Shown: piece after piece, positions 17,802 to 26,686 of the stretch
How the letters are laid out: each line of letters begins with the position of its first letter
How positions within the stretch are numbered: the first letter of the stretch is position 1
Origin: Caulobacter radicis
GTDB lineage: Bacteria > Pseudomonadota > Alphaproteobacteria > Caulobacterales > Caulobacteraceae
Assembly: GCF_003094615.1 (NCBI RefSeq)
Contig: NZ_QDKO01000017.1
Span: forward strand, 25,839 to 89,838
Length of the DNA: 64,000 bases
Direction of reading: 5' to 3'
Notes under the pieces: generated by a model
What the model was told of the DNA's origin: nothing
What the model saw: the letters and a program-made list of their open reading frames with translations, nothing else
Databases searched by the model: none
Translations under genes and position numbers: made by a program

Positions 17802-17874
17802 GAAGTTTCGTCTAGCCCGCCGGGCCGGGGTTTGTCATCCGAAGGACAGTACGATGCGTAACCGGAGCCCGCCG

Positions 17875-18786
17875 ATGAAGCCCGACGTCCTGCAGCTCAA
17901 GGCCCTGTCCCCGCAGCTCGAAGCCGGGCTGGAGGCGGCCTACACGGTCCACCGGCCCTATCGCGCCGCCGATCCGGACGCCCTGATCGGCGAGGTGGCG
18001 GGCAAGGTGCGCGCCGTGGTCACCGGCGGCGACCTGGGCGTGCCCGCCGAGCTGTGGGATCGCCTCCCAGCCCTGGAGATCGTCGCCGTGCACGGCGTCG
18101 GCCTCGACAAGGTCGATCTCGACCTCGCCGCCGCGCGGGGGATCACCGTGACCACCACGCCCGGCGTGCTGACGCAGGACGTCGCCGAGCTGGCGATCGG
18201 CCTGTGGCTGTCGCTGTCGCGCCGGATGGTGAGCGCCGACCGCTATGTGCGCGAAGGCCGCTGGCCGAAGGCAGAGCGCTTGGCCCTGGCGCGGCGGGCG
18301 ACGGGGCGCACGGTGGGGATCCTGGGCCTGGGCCAGATCGGCCGGGCCATCGCCGACATGGCCGCGCCGTTCGCGGGGCGGATCGCCTATCACAGCCGCC
18401 GGCCGGTCCAGGGCGTTCCCTACGCCTACCACGCCAGCCCGCTGGAGCTGGCCAGGGCGGTCGACGTGCTGTTCCTGGTCACCCCGGGCGACGCCGGCCC
18501 GCTGGTCGATGCGGACGTGCTGGCGGCGCTGGGACCGGATGGCCTGCTGATCAATGTGGCGCGCGGCTCGGTGGTCGACGAGGCCGCCCTCGTGGCGGCG
18601 CTGACGAACGGTACGATCGCCGGCGCGGGCCTGGACGTGTTCGAGGACGAGCCGAACGTTCCACAGGCGCTGCTGGCGATGGACAACGTGGTGCTGCAAC
18701 CCCACCGCGGCAGCGCCACGGAAGAGGCGCGCGCGGCGATGGCGGCGCTGGTGCTGGAGAATTTGGGTCGGCATTTCGGGAGGTGA
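17875..18786 (+). CDS. D-2-hydroxyacid dehydrogenase (glyoxylate/hydroxypyruvate type)
   Basis: A 303-aa NAD(P)-dependent dehydrogenase. The cofactor motif is GILGLGQIGRAIADM; catalytic residues are Arg in INVARGSVVDE, Glu in DVFEDEPNVP and His in LQPHRGSA. It would reduce glyoxylate, hydroxypyruvate or a related 2-keto acid. Two starts are possible: ATG 17875 (GGAG seven bases upstream) and ATG 17854 (AAGGA upstream), the latter adding seven residues. It faces pdxY convergently across a family A repeat. Confidence 0.9.
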   Translation: MKPDVLQLKALSPQLEAGLEAAYTVHRPYRAADPDALIGEVAGKVRAVVTGGDLGVPAELWDRLPALEIVAVHGVGLDKVDLDLAAARGITVTTTPGVLTQDVAELAIGLWLSLSRRMVSADRYVREGRWPKAERLALARRATGRTVGILGLGQIGRAIADMAAPFAGRIAYHSRRPVQGVPYAYHASPLELARAVDVLFLVTPGDAGPLVDADVLAALGPDGLLINVARGSVVDEAALVAALTNGTIAGAGLDVFEDEPNVPQALLAMDNVVLQPHRGSATEEARAAMAALVLENLGRHFGR

Positions 18787-18807
18787 ACGCCCGCCCCCCC
18801 ATTCACT

Positions 18808-18943
18808 CCCGTCATTCCCGCCCTTGTGGCGGGAACCCCTCTGTCGGCCGCAAGGGCAGGAGGGGCGGCGTGCTCGGCACGCCGCTTGCGTCTCGCGTGT
18901 CAGCGGAACCAGAGGTTCCCGCCACAAGGGCGGGAATGACGGG
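18808..18943. repeat. Family A intergenic palindrome, copy A3
   Basis: Central stem GCGGCGTGC / GCACGCCGC with loop TCG, inside the common outer arms. Located between convergent genes. Same orientation as A1, A2 and A5. Confidence 0.9.
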
Positions 18944-18954
18944 AGGTTGGGGGC

Positions 18955-19803
18955 TTACGCCAACCGCTCGATCCGCACGGTCGGCGAGGTCTGCTTGATG
19001 CGGGCGGCCATGGCCACGATCGGCAGTTCGGGGGCGTTCCAGATGTTGGCGGCGGTGACGGTCTCGGCCACGCCGCCGACGGCGCGGGCCAGGCCGTAGG
19101 ACAGGGTCTGGCCTTCGAGGATCGAGGCGGCGAACAGGGCGGTCAGCAGGTCGCCGGTGCCGCTGGGCGAGCGCTCGGCCTTGGCGTGGGCGGCGAGCCA
19201 CGCTTCCTTGCGGTCGGCGTAGACGACGCCGATCTCGTTTCCGCGCTGCACCGACGAGACGATCACCGGCTTGTTCAGCAGGCGGGCGGCGCGCACGGCC
19301 CCGACCGGATCGCGGACCTCGGCGCCGGTCAGGCGTTGCAGCTCCCAGGCGTTGGGGGCGACGATGTCGGCGCGCGGGATCAGGTCGGCGGCGATGGCGT
19401 CGGCGACCTCGGTCGGCACGTAGAGGCCCTTGCCGGCGTCGCCCATGGTCGGATCGACGATGATGGTCGGCTTGCGGCCCGAGGACCCGTCGCGCGGCGC
19501 GGCCCGTACGGCGTCGATGGCCCGGGCCGCGGCGCGCACCTGGGCGGCGCTGGCGAAATAGCCGGTGATGACGATGTCCGTCAGGCCGAACAGGCCATTA
19601 GCCTCCAGCCCGTCGAGCATGCCCTCGACCACCTCGATCGGCACCGGCGCGCCGCCGGGAACGCCCCAGCCGGGATGGCGGCCGAACAGCACGGTCGGCA
19701 CGACCATGGTGTCGATGCGGAACTGGGTCAGGGCCGCGGCCTGGGCGGTGGCGCCCACCTGGCTGCCGGCGACATGGCTGGAAATGAGGAGCGCGAGCGG
19801 CAT
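18955..19803 (-). CDS. pdxY: Pyridoxal kinase
   Basis: A 282-aa ribokinase-fold enzyme phosphorylating pyridoxal in vitamin B6 salvage. Supporting segments are LISSHVAGSQVG at the N-terminus, VPTVLFGRHPGWG, the IIVDPTMGD block, and the anion-hole/catalytic motif PSGTGDLLTALF. The ATG at 19803 is preferred to a TTG two codons earlier; neither has a clear Shine-Dalgarno. It is downstream of ahcY on the same strand but separated by the ahcY terminator. Confidence 0.9.
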   Translation of the reverse strand: MPLALLISSHVAGSQVGATAQAAALTQFRIDTMVVPTVLFGRHPGWGVPGGAPVPIEVVEGMLDGLEANGLFGLTDIVITGYFASAAQVRAAARAIDAVRAAPRDGSSGRKPTIIVDPTMGDAGKGLYVPTEVADAIAADLIPRADIVAPNAWELQRLTGAEVRDPVGAVRAARLLNKPVIVSSVQRGNEIGVVYADRKEAWLAAHAKAERSPSGTGDLLTALFAASILEGQTLSYGLARAVGGVAETVTAANIWNAPELPIVAMAARIKQTSPTVRIERLA

Positions 19804-19894
19804 GGCCAAAGCGATTAGCCGAGCACGCGGAACTTGAACAGGGCGTCACGACGGCAAATCCGAGGCCGCTCGTCCCCTGGTCGAAACCGGCACG

Positions 19895-19922
19895 AAAAAG
19901 CCCGCTCCGAAGAGCGGGCTTT
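19895..19922 (-). terminator. ahcY intrinsic terminator
   Basis: A perfect 11-bp stem (AAAGCCCGCTC / GAGCGGGCTTT, loop four bases) followed on the minus strand by five T, 28 bp after the ahcY stop. Confidence 0.9.
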
Positions 19923-19949
19923 CCTTGGATCTGCCTGTCGGCCGATCGC

Positions 19950-21341
<1,392 letters not shown>

Positions 21342-21377
21342 GGGCGGCTCCTGGATCGGGGGAATGTCTTGACCGCT

Positions 21378-21405
21378 GTATAGCGCGGGCGGCGGACAGT
21401 GGCAA
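21378..21405 (-). promoter_or_regulatory. Candidate ahcY promoter
   Basis: On the minus strand TTGCCAC (21399-21405), a 14-bp spacer, then GCTATAC (21378-21384) resemble the Caulobacter housekeeping consensus TTGACGS-N10-14-GCTANAWC. It lies about 37 bp upstream of the GTG start. Confidence 0.5.
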
Positions 21406-21409
21406 ATTG

Positions 21410-21429
21410 ACATAAAGATTTCCTTATGT
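21410..21429. promoter_or_regulatory. Candidate methionine-cycle operator upstream of ahcY
   Basis: A 20-bp AT-rich imperfect palindrome, ACATAAAGATTTCCTTATGT, directly upstream of the ahcY -35 element in otherwise GC-rich DNA. Proteobacterial ahcY genes are often controlled by ArsR-family regulators sensing SAM or SAH (SahR/SamR); I infer such a site here. No SAH or SAM riboswitch fold is evident. Confidence 0.5.
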
Positions 21430-21540
21430 CCGCGAGCTCGCGAAATGGGCAGACGCAATACGCGTGACGGGAGAACTGGCGTGACCCTTGCGGACCGGGG
21501 CGGCTCTAGTGCCAATGTGGGATGTGGGGGACTATCAATC

Positions 21541-21645
21541 ATGCGCTCGCCGAGCCGGCCTTTCTTCAAGGCCTATGAAGTCGTGGCCATCGTGGCCTTC
21601 GTGATCGTGGCCGCCGTCGTCGGCAGCCTGAAACTGGTCTACTGA
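21541..21645 (+). CDS. Possible 34-aa single-pass membrane microprotein
   Basis: A short frame encodes [20 protein letters not shown] followed by a Val/Ala-rich transmembrane stretch and a KLVY tail. Composition is exactly that of a small inner-membrane protein with a basic cytoplasmic N-terminus. A purine-rich GTGGGGGA is about 12 bases upstream, a mediocre ribosome site. It sits in the gap between divergent ahcY and the AsmA gene. No family recognised. Confidence 0.45.
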   Translation: MRSPSRPFFKAYEVVAIVAFVIVAAVVGSLKLVY

Positions 21646-21703
21646 AACCAGCCGGACGGACCGTCCAGGGAACGGAACGCCGTTCGCCGCGCGTTGTAGA
21701 CGG

Positions 21704-23794
21704 ATGCCGGAAGGTTCCGTTTCGACACCGCCGCCGCCGACCAGCCCCGGGCGCAAGCCCGGCGCCCGCTGGCGCGCCCTGCCGCGATCGGCCCGCTGGG
21801 GCATCGGCGGCGCCCTGCTGATCCTGGCGGCGGTCGTCGCCTTCTTCGTCTGGTTCGACTGGAACATGCTGCGCGGGCCGGTCGGCCGCTTCGCCTCGGC
21901 CCAGTTGAAGCGCGAGGTGCGGATCGACGGCGACCTGCGCGTCCACCCCTGGTCGTTCTCGCCCAAGGCCGAGGCCTATGGCCTGTTCCTGGGCCAGCCG
22001 GACTGGGCGCCCAAGACCGGTCCCCAGGCCGGCCACATGGCCCGCGTCGACCGGGTGGCGGTGCAGATCAAGCTGCTGCCGCTGCTGAAGGGCGACGTCA
22101 TCCTGCCGCTGGTGGCGGTCGACCGCCCCGACGTGCGGCTGCTGCGCGAGGCCTCGGGCCGCGCCAACTGGACCTTCGGCGATCCGAACAAGAAGCGCGC
22201 CAAGCCGCTGAAGCTGCCGGCCATCCAGCACTTCGTGATCAACGAGGGCGCCCTGCGGGTCGAGGATCGCCAGCGCGACGTGCTGTTCACCGGCACGGTC
22301 AGCTCCAACGAACACGCCAGCGGCGACGGCAAGGGCCGCTTCGTGCTGGAGGGCAAGGGCACATACAATCGCTCGCCGTTCCTGGCGCGGGTGACGGGCG
22401 GGCCGCTGCTGAACATCTCGCCCAACCGGCCCTACCCGTTCGACGCCGAGGTCAGCGCCGGCGCGACGCGGGTGTCGGCCGAGGGCTCGATCACCAAGCC
22501 GTTCGATCTGGGCCGGTTCGAAAGCAACCTGACCGTGGCGGGCAGCGACCTCAACCGCCTCTATGGCCTCACGGGCCTGACCCTGCCCAATACCCCGCCC
22601 TACAAGATCAGCGGCCACCTGACCCGCAAGGGCGGCCGGTTCGACTTCCAGAAGTTCTCCGGCCGCATCGGCGACAGCGACGTCAACGGCGACCTCTTCG
22701 TGCTGGTCGACCGCGAGCGGCCCTACTTGGAGGCCGACCTCCGCTCCAAGCGCCTGGACTTCGACGACCTGGGCAGCCTGGTCGGCGCCGCCCCGGCCAC
22801 CGGTCGCGGCGAGACCGCCTCGGCCGGCCAGAAGGTCGAGGCCGGCCAGCGCGAGGCCACCGGCCGCATCCTGCCCGACGCCACCTTGCAGACCGACCGC
22901 GTGCGGGCCATGGACGCCAAGGTCACCTACCGCGCCCTGGCGGTGAACGCCCCCAACCTGCCGCTGCAGAAGGTCCGGCTGGACCTGACGCTGGACAAGG
23001 GCGTGCTGAACATGGACCCCATCGCCTTCACCTTCTCGCGCGGCGACCTGGCCGGCAAGGTGCGGCTGGACGCGCGGCCCAACACGCCCGTCACCGACCT
23101 TGATCTGCGCCTGACCAACGCCAAGCTGGAGGACTTCATTCCACTGAAGACCGCCGGAAAGCCGGCCATCGAGGGCGGCATCGTGGCGCGGGCCAAGCTG
23201 CGCGGGGTCGGCAATTCGGTGCACCGGGCGGCGGCCTCGTCGAACGGAACGGTGACCCTGGTCGCGCCCAAGGGCCAGGTGCGCCAGGCCTTCGCCGAGC
23301 TGCTGGGCGTCAACGCGTCCAAGGGCCTGCTGATGCTGCTGTCAAAGGACACCAAGGAGACCAGCCTGCGCTGCGCCGTGGCCAGCTTCGACGTCAGGGA
23401 CGGCGTCATGCGGGCCGACAAGATCATCGCCGACACCGGCGTCGTGGTGGCCAAGGGCGAGGGCACGATCAACCTGAAGACCGAGCGCCTGGACCTGCGC
23501 ATCGAGGGCGACAGCAAGAAGCCGCGCCTGGTGCGCCTGTTCATCCCGATCGAGATCAAGGGTCCGCTGGGCAAGCCCGATATCGATCTTCAGCCCGGCG
23601 GCGCCATCGCCCAGGGCGGCGTGGCCGCGGCGCTGGGCTCGCTGCTCAGCCCCCTGGCGGCCATCCTGCCGTTCGTCACCCCCGGCCTGGAAAAGGACGC
23701 CGACTGCGCGTCCCTGGTGGCCGAGGCCCGCGGCGACGGCGTGGCGGTGCGCACCACCCAGACGACACAGGCCAAGCCGAAGAAGGGCGAGTAG
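21704..23794 (+). CDS. AsmA family protein
   Basis: A 696-aa protein with a short cytoplasmic N-terminus, one transmembrane helix (about residues 32-51, IGGALLILAAVVAFFVWF) and a long beta-rich periplasmic part of the AsmA/TamB-like repeating-beta-groove type. Characteristic stretches are FASAQLKREVRIDGDLRVHPW near the N-terminus and the C-terminal DLRIEGDSKKPRLVRLFIPIEIKG-type domain. Such proteins are implicated in lipid transport between membranes and outer-membrane homeostasis. A Pro-rich N-terminal tail (PPPPTSPG) precedes the helix. Single gene, convergent with the CYTH-CHAD gene. Confidence 0.88.
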   Translation: MPEGSVSTPPPPTSPGRKPGARWRALPRSARWGIGGALLILAAVVAFFVWFDWNMLRGPVGRFASAQLKREVRIDGDLRVHPWSFSPKAEAYGLFLGQPDWAPKTGPQAGHMARVDRVAVQIKLLPLLKGDVILPLVAVDRPDVRLLREASGRANWTFGDPNKKRAKPLKLPAIQHFVINEGALRVEDRQRDVLFTGTVSSNEHASGDGKGRFVLEGKGTYNRSPFLARVTGGPLLNISPNRPYPFDAEVSAGATRVSAEGSITKPFDLGRFESNLTVAGSDLNRLYGLTGLTLPNTPPYKISGHLTRKGGRFDFQKFSGRIGDSDVNGDLFVLVDRERPYLEADLRSKRLDFDDLGSLVGAAPATGRGETASAGQKVEAGQREATGRILPDATLQTDRVRAMDAKVTYRALAVNAPNLPLQKVRLDLTLDKGVLNMDPIAFTFSRGDLAGKVRLDARPNTPVTDLDLRLTNAKLEDFIPLKTAGKPAIEGGIVARAKLRGVGNSVHRAAASSNGTVTLVAPKGQVRQAFAELLGVNASKGLLMLLSKDTKETSLRCAVASFDVRDGVMRADKIIADTGVVVAKGEGTINLKTERLDLRIEGDSKKPRLVRLFIPIEIKGPLGKPDIDLQPGGAIAQGGVAAALGSLLSPLAAILPFVTPGLEKDADCASLVAEARGDGVAVRTTQTTQAKPKKGE

Positions 23795-23803
23795 CCCGGC
23801 GCC

Positions 23804-25297
23804 TCACCAGAACGGCTTGAGGTCCTTCATCTCCGACAGCGCGGCCTTGGCCTCGCGCATCAGCTTGTGGGTCGCTTCGGGCGCCGTCGACAGGGCCCCG
23901 GCGGCGTAGGCGGCCTGGGGGTCGCCGTCGGCCAGGGCCGCGTCGCGGGCCAGGCTCGCGCCCAGCGTCTGGTCGTTGAGCCCGCCCAGCGTATCCTGCA
24001 GGTCGCGGGCGGCGGCCGACCACCGCTCCAGCCGCTTGGGATGGTCGGGGAACAGCGGGGCCAGGGCGTCGATGGCGTAGCGCAGACCCTTGCCGCGGAT
24101 GCGCAGGCGATGGCGGTCCTCGGCGTCGAGCGTCTCCAGGTGTTCGCCGCGCTTGAGCACGTCCTTCGACAGCGCCCTGAGCCGGTCGGCCGCGAAGGCC
24201 TTGGCGGGGGTTCCCCGCGTCTCGGCCCGCTCGGGATCGGCCAGCCAGTCGCCGGCCTCCAGCCAGGCGGCGATATCCAGCGCCAGCGGGCCGAAGCGGC
24301 CAGGCGCGGCGGCGTCCAGGGCGCGGGCGTAGGCCGCCTGCTGGGCCTCGACCAGGGCCTTGCCCAGCGCGGCCAGACCCTCGACGGGCTGCGGGTCGGC
24401 CTCGACGGCCGGACGCCAGGTCCCGGCGATGTAGACGTCGAGGTCGCGGGCCGGCCCAAGCGCGTCGGCCATGACCTTCAGCGCGTCCGATGCCGGCGTC
24501 GCCGCCAGCCTGCCGGTGACGGGACGGAACAGCTTGAAGAGCGCCCGCAGACGGCGGGCGGCGACGCGCAGTTCGTGCAGCGCCTCGGGACCGGGCAGGT
24601 CGACCAGGGCCTCGGCGGCGACGCACAGGCGGCCCAGCGCGGTGTTGCCCAGGGCCTGGAAGGCCTCGGCGGCGGTCATGCCGCGGGTCAGGACGGCGGC
24701 TTCGCGGCGGGCGCCGGGCGCTTCGCCCAGGGCCAGGGCGTAGCCGCGCTCGGCCTTGCTGACCAGGGACAGGCGCAGCGGCGCGTGGGCCATCAGGTCG
24801 CGGGCCAGGTCGAACAGGGCGGCGGGCTCGCCGGTCTTGAGTTCCAGTTCGAGTTCGTTGACGGCGGCGCGGTCGGTCCCGGCCTGCAGCTCGCCGCGAT
24901 CCAGCGCCGCCTCGATCACCGCGCCGGCGTGCTCCACCAGGCGCAGGGTGCGCTCGACCTTGGCGGCGAAGACTGGGGCCAGGACGTCGCCGTTGACGAT
25001 GCGGCCGGCCGGGGTCTGGTCCAGCAGGTCGCGGTCGGGACCGGGACCCGAAACGGGCGCCTCCCACTCGCCGCGAGCGAAGACGCCGCCGGCCGAGGCC
25101 GATTTCAGGGTCTGCTTGCGGCCGCCGTCGCCGTCGCGCACCCGCAGGCCGAAGCCCGCCCGGCGCAGGGCGTGGTCGGCGGTGTCGTAATAGGTGGCGT
25201 CGAGCCGGCGCACCGCGCCGTCAGCGCCCAGCCGGGCCAGGATCGCGTCGGAAGCCTCCGGGGCGATCAGGAACTTCAGTTCGATTTCGCGGTCCAT
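23804..25297 (-). CDS. CYTH-CHAD protein, probable inorganic triphosphatase
   Basis: A 497-aa two-domain protein. The N-terminal CYTH domain (about 1-200) opens with MDREIELKF, the E-x-E-x-K signature that binds triphosphate and metal. The C-terminal CHAD domain (about 215-490) is helical with conserved His and basic residues (LHELRVAARRLRALFKLF, HRLRIRGKGLRYAID) and binds polyphosphate in studied members. The arrangement matches YgiF-type triphosphatases. Start chosen so CYTH begins at residue 1. Divergent from bioB with a 107-bp shared promoter region. Confidence 0.9.
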   Translation of the reverse strand: MDREIELKFLIAPEASDAILARLGADGAVRRLDATYYDTADHALRRAGFGLRVRDGDGGRKQTLKSASAGGVFARGEWEAPVSGPGPDRDLLDQTPAGRIVNGDVLAPVFAAKVERTLRLVEHAGAVIEAALDRGELQAGTDRAAVNELELELKTGEPAALFDLARDLMAHAPLRLSLVSKAERGYALALGEAPGARREAAVLTRGMTAAEAFQALGNTALGRLCVAAEALVDLPGPEALHELRVAARRLRALFKLFRPVTGRLAATPASDALKVMADALGPARDLDVYIAGTWRPAVEADPQPVEGLAALGKALVEAQQAAYARALDAAAPGRFGPLALDIAAWLEAGDWLADPERAETRGTPAKAFAADRLRALSKDVLKRGEHLETLDAEDRHRLRIRGKGLRYAIDALAPLFPDHPKRLERWSAAARDLQDTLGGLNDQTLGASLARDAALADGDPQAAYAAGALSTAPEATHKLMREAKAALSEMKDLKPFW

Positions 25298-25404
25298 GAT
25301 CCGACTATAACCACCCTGCAGGCGTTTGGCTTCCGCAACGCAACATCGTGCGGATGCGCGGGCCGTCTTGCCATTCTGATCGCCCAAGTTCAAACCTGCG
25401 CGCC

Positions 25405-26433
25405 ATGACGCCGATCAACATCTCCGCACAGCCCCGCCACGACTGGACCCTCGAGCAGGTCGAGGCGCTGTTCGCCCTGCCGTTCATGGAGCTGGTGTTC
25501 GAGGCCGCGCGCGTGCACCGCGCCTGGTTCGACCCCTCCGAGATGCAGCTGTCGCAGCTGCTGTCGGTCAAGACCGGCGGCTGCGCCGAGAACTGCGGCT
25601 ATTGCAGCCAGAGCGCCCACTTCAAGACCGGCCTGAAGGCCGAGAAGCTGATGGAGCCGGCCGTGGTCATCGCCAAGGCCAAGGCCGCCCGCGACGGCGG
25701 CGCCCAACGCTTCTGCATGGGCGCGGCCTGGCGCGAGCTGAAGGACCGCGACCTGCCCAAGCTGGCCGAAATGATCGGCGGGGTGAAGGCCCTGGGCCTG
25801 GAGACCTGCGCGACCCTGGGGATGCTGACCGCGCAGCAGGCCAAGCAGCTGAAGGACGCCGGCCTCGACTACTACAACCACAACCTCGACACCGGCCCCG
25901 ACTACTACAAGGACGTGGTGACGACCCGCACCTACCAGGAGCGCCTCGACACCCTGGCCTATGTGCGCGACGCGGGCATGAGCACCTGCTGCGGCGGCAT
26001 CGTCGGCATGGGCGAGACCCGTCGCGACCGCGCCGGCCTGCTGCACCAGCTGGCCACCCTGCCGGCCCACCCCGACAGCCTGCCGATCAACGGCCTGGTG
26101 CCGATCAGCGGCACCCCGCTGGGCGACCAGATCCTGGCCGAGGGCGAAAAAGCGATCGACTCCATCGAGTTCGTCCGCACCATCGCGGTCGCCCGCATCG
26201 TCTGCCCCAAGGCCATGGTCCGCCTGTCGGCCGGCCGCGAGGGCATGAACCGCGAGCTGCAGGCCCTGTGCTTCCTGGCCGGCGCCAACTCGATCTTCGT
26301 CGGCGGCAAGCTGCTGACCACGCCGCTGCCCGACATGGACGACGACAGCCGCCTGTTCCACGACCTCGACCTCAAGCCGATGGTCATGGTGAAGGCCGAG
26401 GTGGCGGCTCCCGAAGCGGTGCCGGCGGAATAG
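25405..26433 (+). CDS. bioB: Biotin synthase
   Basis: A 342-aa radical-SAM enzyme that inserts sulfur into dethiobiotin. The SAM cluster motif is [12 protein letters not shown] (Cys60, Cys64, Cys67). Cys of the auxiliary [2Fe-2S] cluster lie in [19 protein letters not shown] and [33 protein letters not shown] and [14 protein letters not shown] complete the barrel. The other bio genes are absent from the window. Length and motifs are standard. Confidence 0.97.
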   Translation: MTPINISAQPRHDWTLEQVEALFALPFMELVFEAARVHRAWFDPSEMQLSQLLSVKTGGCAENCGYCSQSAHFKTGLKAEKLMEPAVVIAKAKAARDGGAQRFCMGAAWRELKDRDLPKLAEMIGGVKALGLETCATLGMLTAQQAKQLKDAGLDYYNHNLDTGPDYYKDVVTTRTYQERLDTLAYVRDAGMSTCCGGIVGMGETRRDRAGLLHQLATLPAHPDSLPINGLVPISGTPLGDQILAEGEKAIDSIEFVRTIAVARIVCPKAMVRLSAGREGMNRELQALCFLAGANSIFVGGKLLTTPLPDMDDDSRLFHDLDLKPMVMVKAEVAAPEAVPAE

Positions 26434-26457
26434 GCCTGCGGCTCTCTTCTTCCGTAA

Positions 26458-26545
26458 AATCCCCGCGAAATCGGGGACCCAGGTGTTTTGTCGTCGAGCG
26501 CCGTGGGTTGCAGAAAAAGCCTGGGTCCCCGCTTTCGCGGGGATT
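26458..26545. repeat. Family D palindromic repeat
   Basis: Two 26-bp arms (left begins AATCCCCGCGAAATCGGGGA) complementary at 25 of 26 positions, separated by a 36-bp loop. Each arm carries its own nested CCCCGCGAAANCGGGG hairpin. Only one copy in the window; located just after bioB. Confidence 0.85.
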
Positions 26546-26621
26546 GGGCGGGATGTGCGATCAAGCCCTCATCTTTCTGGACGAAATTTAATGAAGGCGG
26601 GCCCGGCGCTCGCTTGTCCCG

Positions 26622-26660
26622 GATGCCCCGCAACCTATGGTGCGGGGCATCTTCGCTTTT
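26622..26660 (+). terminator. Hairpin/terminator between bioB and the M16 gene
   Basis: A perfect 11-bp stem, GATGCCCCGCA / TGCGGGGCATC, with an 8-base loop and TTCGCTTTT behind it. It ends 27 bp before the M16 start, so it either terminates bioB transcription or sits in the M16 leader. Confidence 0.7.
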
Positions 26661-26686
26661 ACGCGAAAACCTATTCGGGGCTCTTC

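Noticed and set aside
21342..21440. SAH or SAM riboswitch in the ahcY leader
   Set aside because: The 5' region is short and shows a DNA-type palindrome upstream of the promoter rather than a conserved aptamer fold.
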